In this document: piece by piece, positions 5,573 through 5,985 of the stretch
Numbering within the stretch: position 1 is the first letter of the stretch
Layout of the letters: every line of letters starts with the position of its first letter
Source: an uncultured Caryophanales bacterium
GTDB taxonomy: Bacteria; Bacillota_I; Bacilli_A; RF39; UBA660
Direction: 5' to 3'
Length of the DNA stretch: 5,985 bases
Assembly: GCA_937897245.1 (NCBI GenBank)
Contig: CALCBO010000196.1
Coordinates: 1-5,985 of the forward strand
The notes under the pieces: generated by a model
Database searches by the model: none
The model's input: only the letters and a program-made list of their open reading frames with translations
What the model was told of the DNA's origin: nothing
Made by a program: the position numbers and the translations under genes

Positions 5573-5888
5573 TTTTATCTCTTCCTTCCTGTAATTTCTT
5601 ACTAACAATCTTCATAAATCTTTTATTTTCTTTATCTAAATCTTTTCCTATTTTTAATGGTTCTAAAAATTCAAACTTTATTCCTTTTCTAAAAAGACGA
5701 TACTTCCCAGTAATAACAAAAGGAACCAATACAGAATTAGCCTCACTACAAGCTTTAACTGCTCCTATCTTAAAAGGCATAATAATATCATCGGTTCTAT
5801 TAATAGTTCCCTCTGGAAAAATACCTACACATAAGTCTTTATTTAAAAAGTCAAAATTACTTTTCATATTAGATTCTCCTTCTATGAA
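5562..5888 (-). pseudogene. PlsC-family acyltransferase, C-terminal remnant
   Basis: This is the last ~100 residues of a second PlsC-type acyltransferase. It contains GIFPEGT (motif III), NRTDDIIMPFKIGAVKAC, the motif IV-like VLVPFVITG, KYRLFRKGIKFEF and a helical tail. The catalytic HX4D motif and everything before motif III are missing. An ATG at 5867 could start a 101-residue product, and GGAG stands before it, but the frame stays open upstream to a TAG at 5889-5891. The upstream codons (FIEGESN) read naturally into the helix before FPEGT, so the apparent ribosome site is probably old coding sequence. The break therefore lies at about 5889. Unlike its neighbour, this copy lacks the 80-residue insert, so they are not recent duplicates. 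A short regulatory or vestigial product remains possible. Confidence 0.75.
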
Positions 5889-5898
5889 CTAGCTAAAG

Positions 5899-5985
5899 TT
5901 AATTCTTAGGTGTGATTTCCATAATATCATCAACACCGCAACCCAGAGCAGCACAAATCTTGCCGAGGGTTTCAACGGTTACATT
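5899..5985 (-). CDS. XRE/Cro-CI family regulator, C-terminal end
   Basis: Twenty-eight residues before a TAA at 5901-5899 read NVTVETLGKICAALGC then GVDDIMEITPKN. This is the last part of the small HTH_26/YozG-like Cro/CI DNA-binding proteins (consensus: V-LETLDKICEALDC-V-DIMEY). The helix-turn-helix itself would lie beyond the window. Codons such as CTC, GGC, CTG and TGC, and about 49% GC in the last 45 bases, contrast sharply with every other gene here. Together with such regulators being common on integrative and conjugative elements, this suggests a foreign segment starting near 5890. Confidence 0.72.
   Translation of the reverse strand, partial: NVTVETLGKICAALGCGVDDIMEITPKN

Noticed and set aside
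5566..5892. Plus-strand open frame opposite the PlsC remnant
   Set aside because: It is a mirror of the minus-strand frame that carries clear PlsC motifs.
1..5985. CRISPR array, long repeats or a complete insertion sequence
   Set aside because: No regularly spaced repeats, transposase or terminal inverted repeats were seen on either strand.

Overview
The window is AT-rich (most genes look roughly 20-28% GC by eye; one line sampled near 4201 counts 13/60). Genes are tightly packed, Shine-Dalgarno sites are strong, and there are short hairpin terminators, a lipobox lipoprotein and a tRNA with an encoded CCA end. This points to a low-GC Gram-positive bacterium of the Bacillota, probably a Bacilli/RF39- or Erysipelotrichales-like gut lineage. 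That placement is inferred from composition and gene style, not from a marker gene. The genetic code looks standard.

Left edge (1-347): a plus-strand scrap of an AI-2E-family membrane transporter breaks off near base 110. It runs head-on into a minus-strand gene of unknown function that starts at 283 and has no natural end inside the window. A short divergent promoter region follows, then a plus-strand glycerophosphodiester phosphodiesterase (348-1049).

Centre (1056-3845, all minus strand, read right to left): a promoter at about 3782-3810 drives a DUF1003 membrane protein whose end overlaps the start of a DUF1307-like lipoprotein. A tRNA-Arg(CCG) begins 13 bases beyond the lipoprotein stop. 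Twenty-one bases beyond the tRNA starts a pair of translationally coupled genes: a small coiled-coil protein, and a 352-residue protein with a helical WXG100/LXG-like head and an NlpC/P60 cysteine peptidase tail. No terminator is visible between these five genes. The last pair has no signal peptide and is less AT-rich than its surroundings. It looks like a type VII-type secreted peptidoglycan hydrolase with its small partner, and is the most interesting unit here.

Right part (3850-5985, minus strand): an HSL-type alpha/beta hydrolase and a PlsC-type lysophospholipid acyltransferase with an unusual insert of about 80 residues, each followed by a good intrinsic terminator. Upstream of PlsC lies the 3' remnant of a second PlsC paralogue that has lost its catalytic half. 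It abuts the tail of an XRE-family regulator of much higher GC (22/45 in the last 45 bases), which marks a recombination or mobile-element boundary, or an assembly join. Together the GDPD, the PlsC genes and the hydrolase give the neighbourhood a lipid/envelope flavour, but only local coupling, not a single pathway, can be supported.
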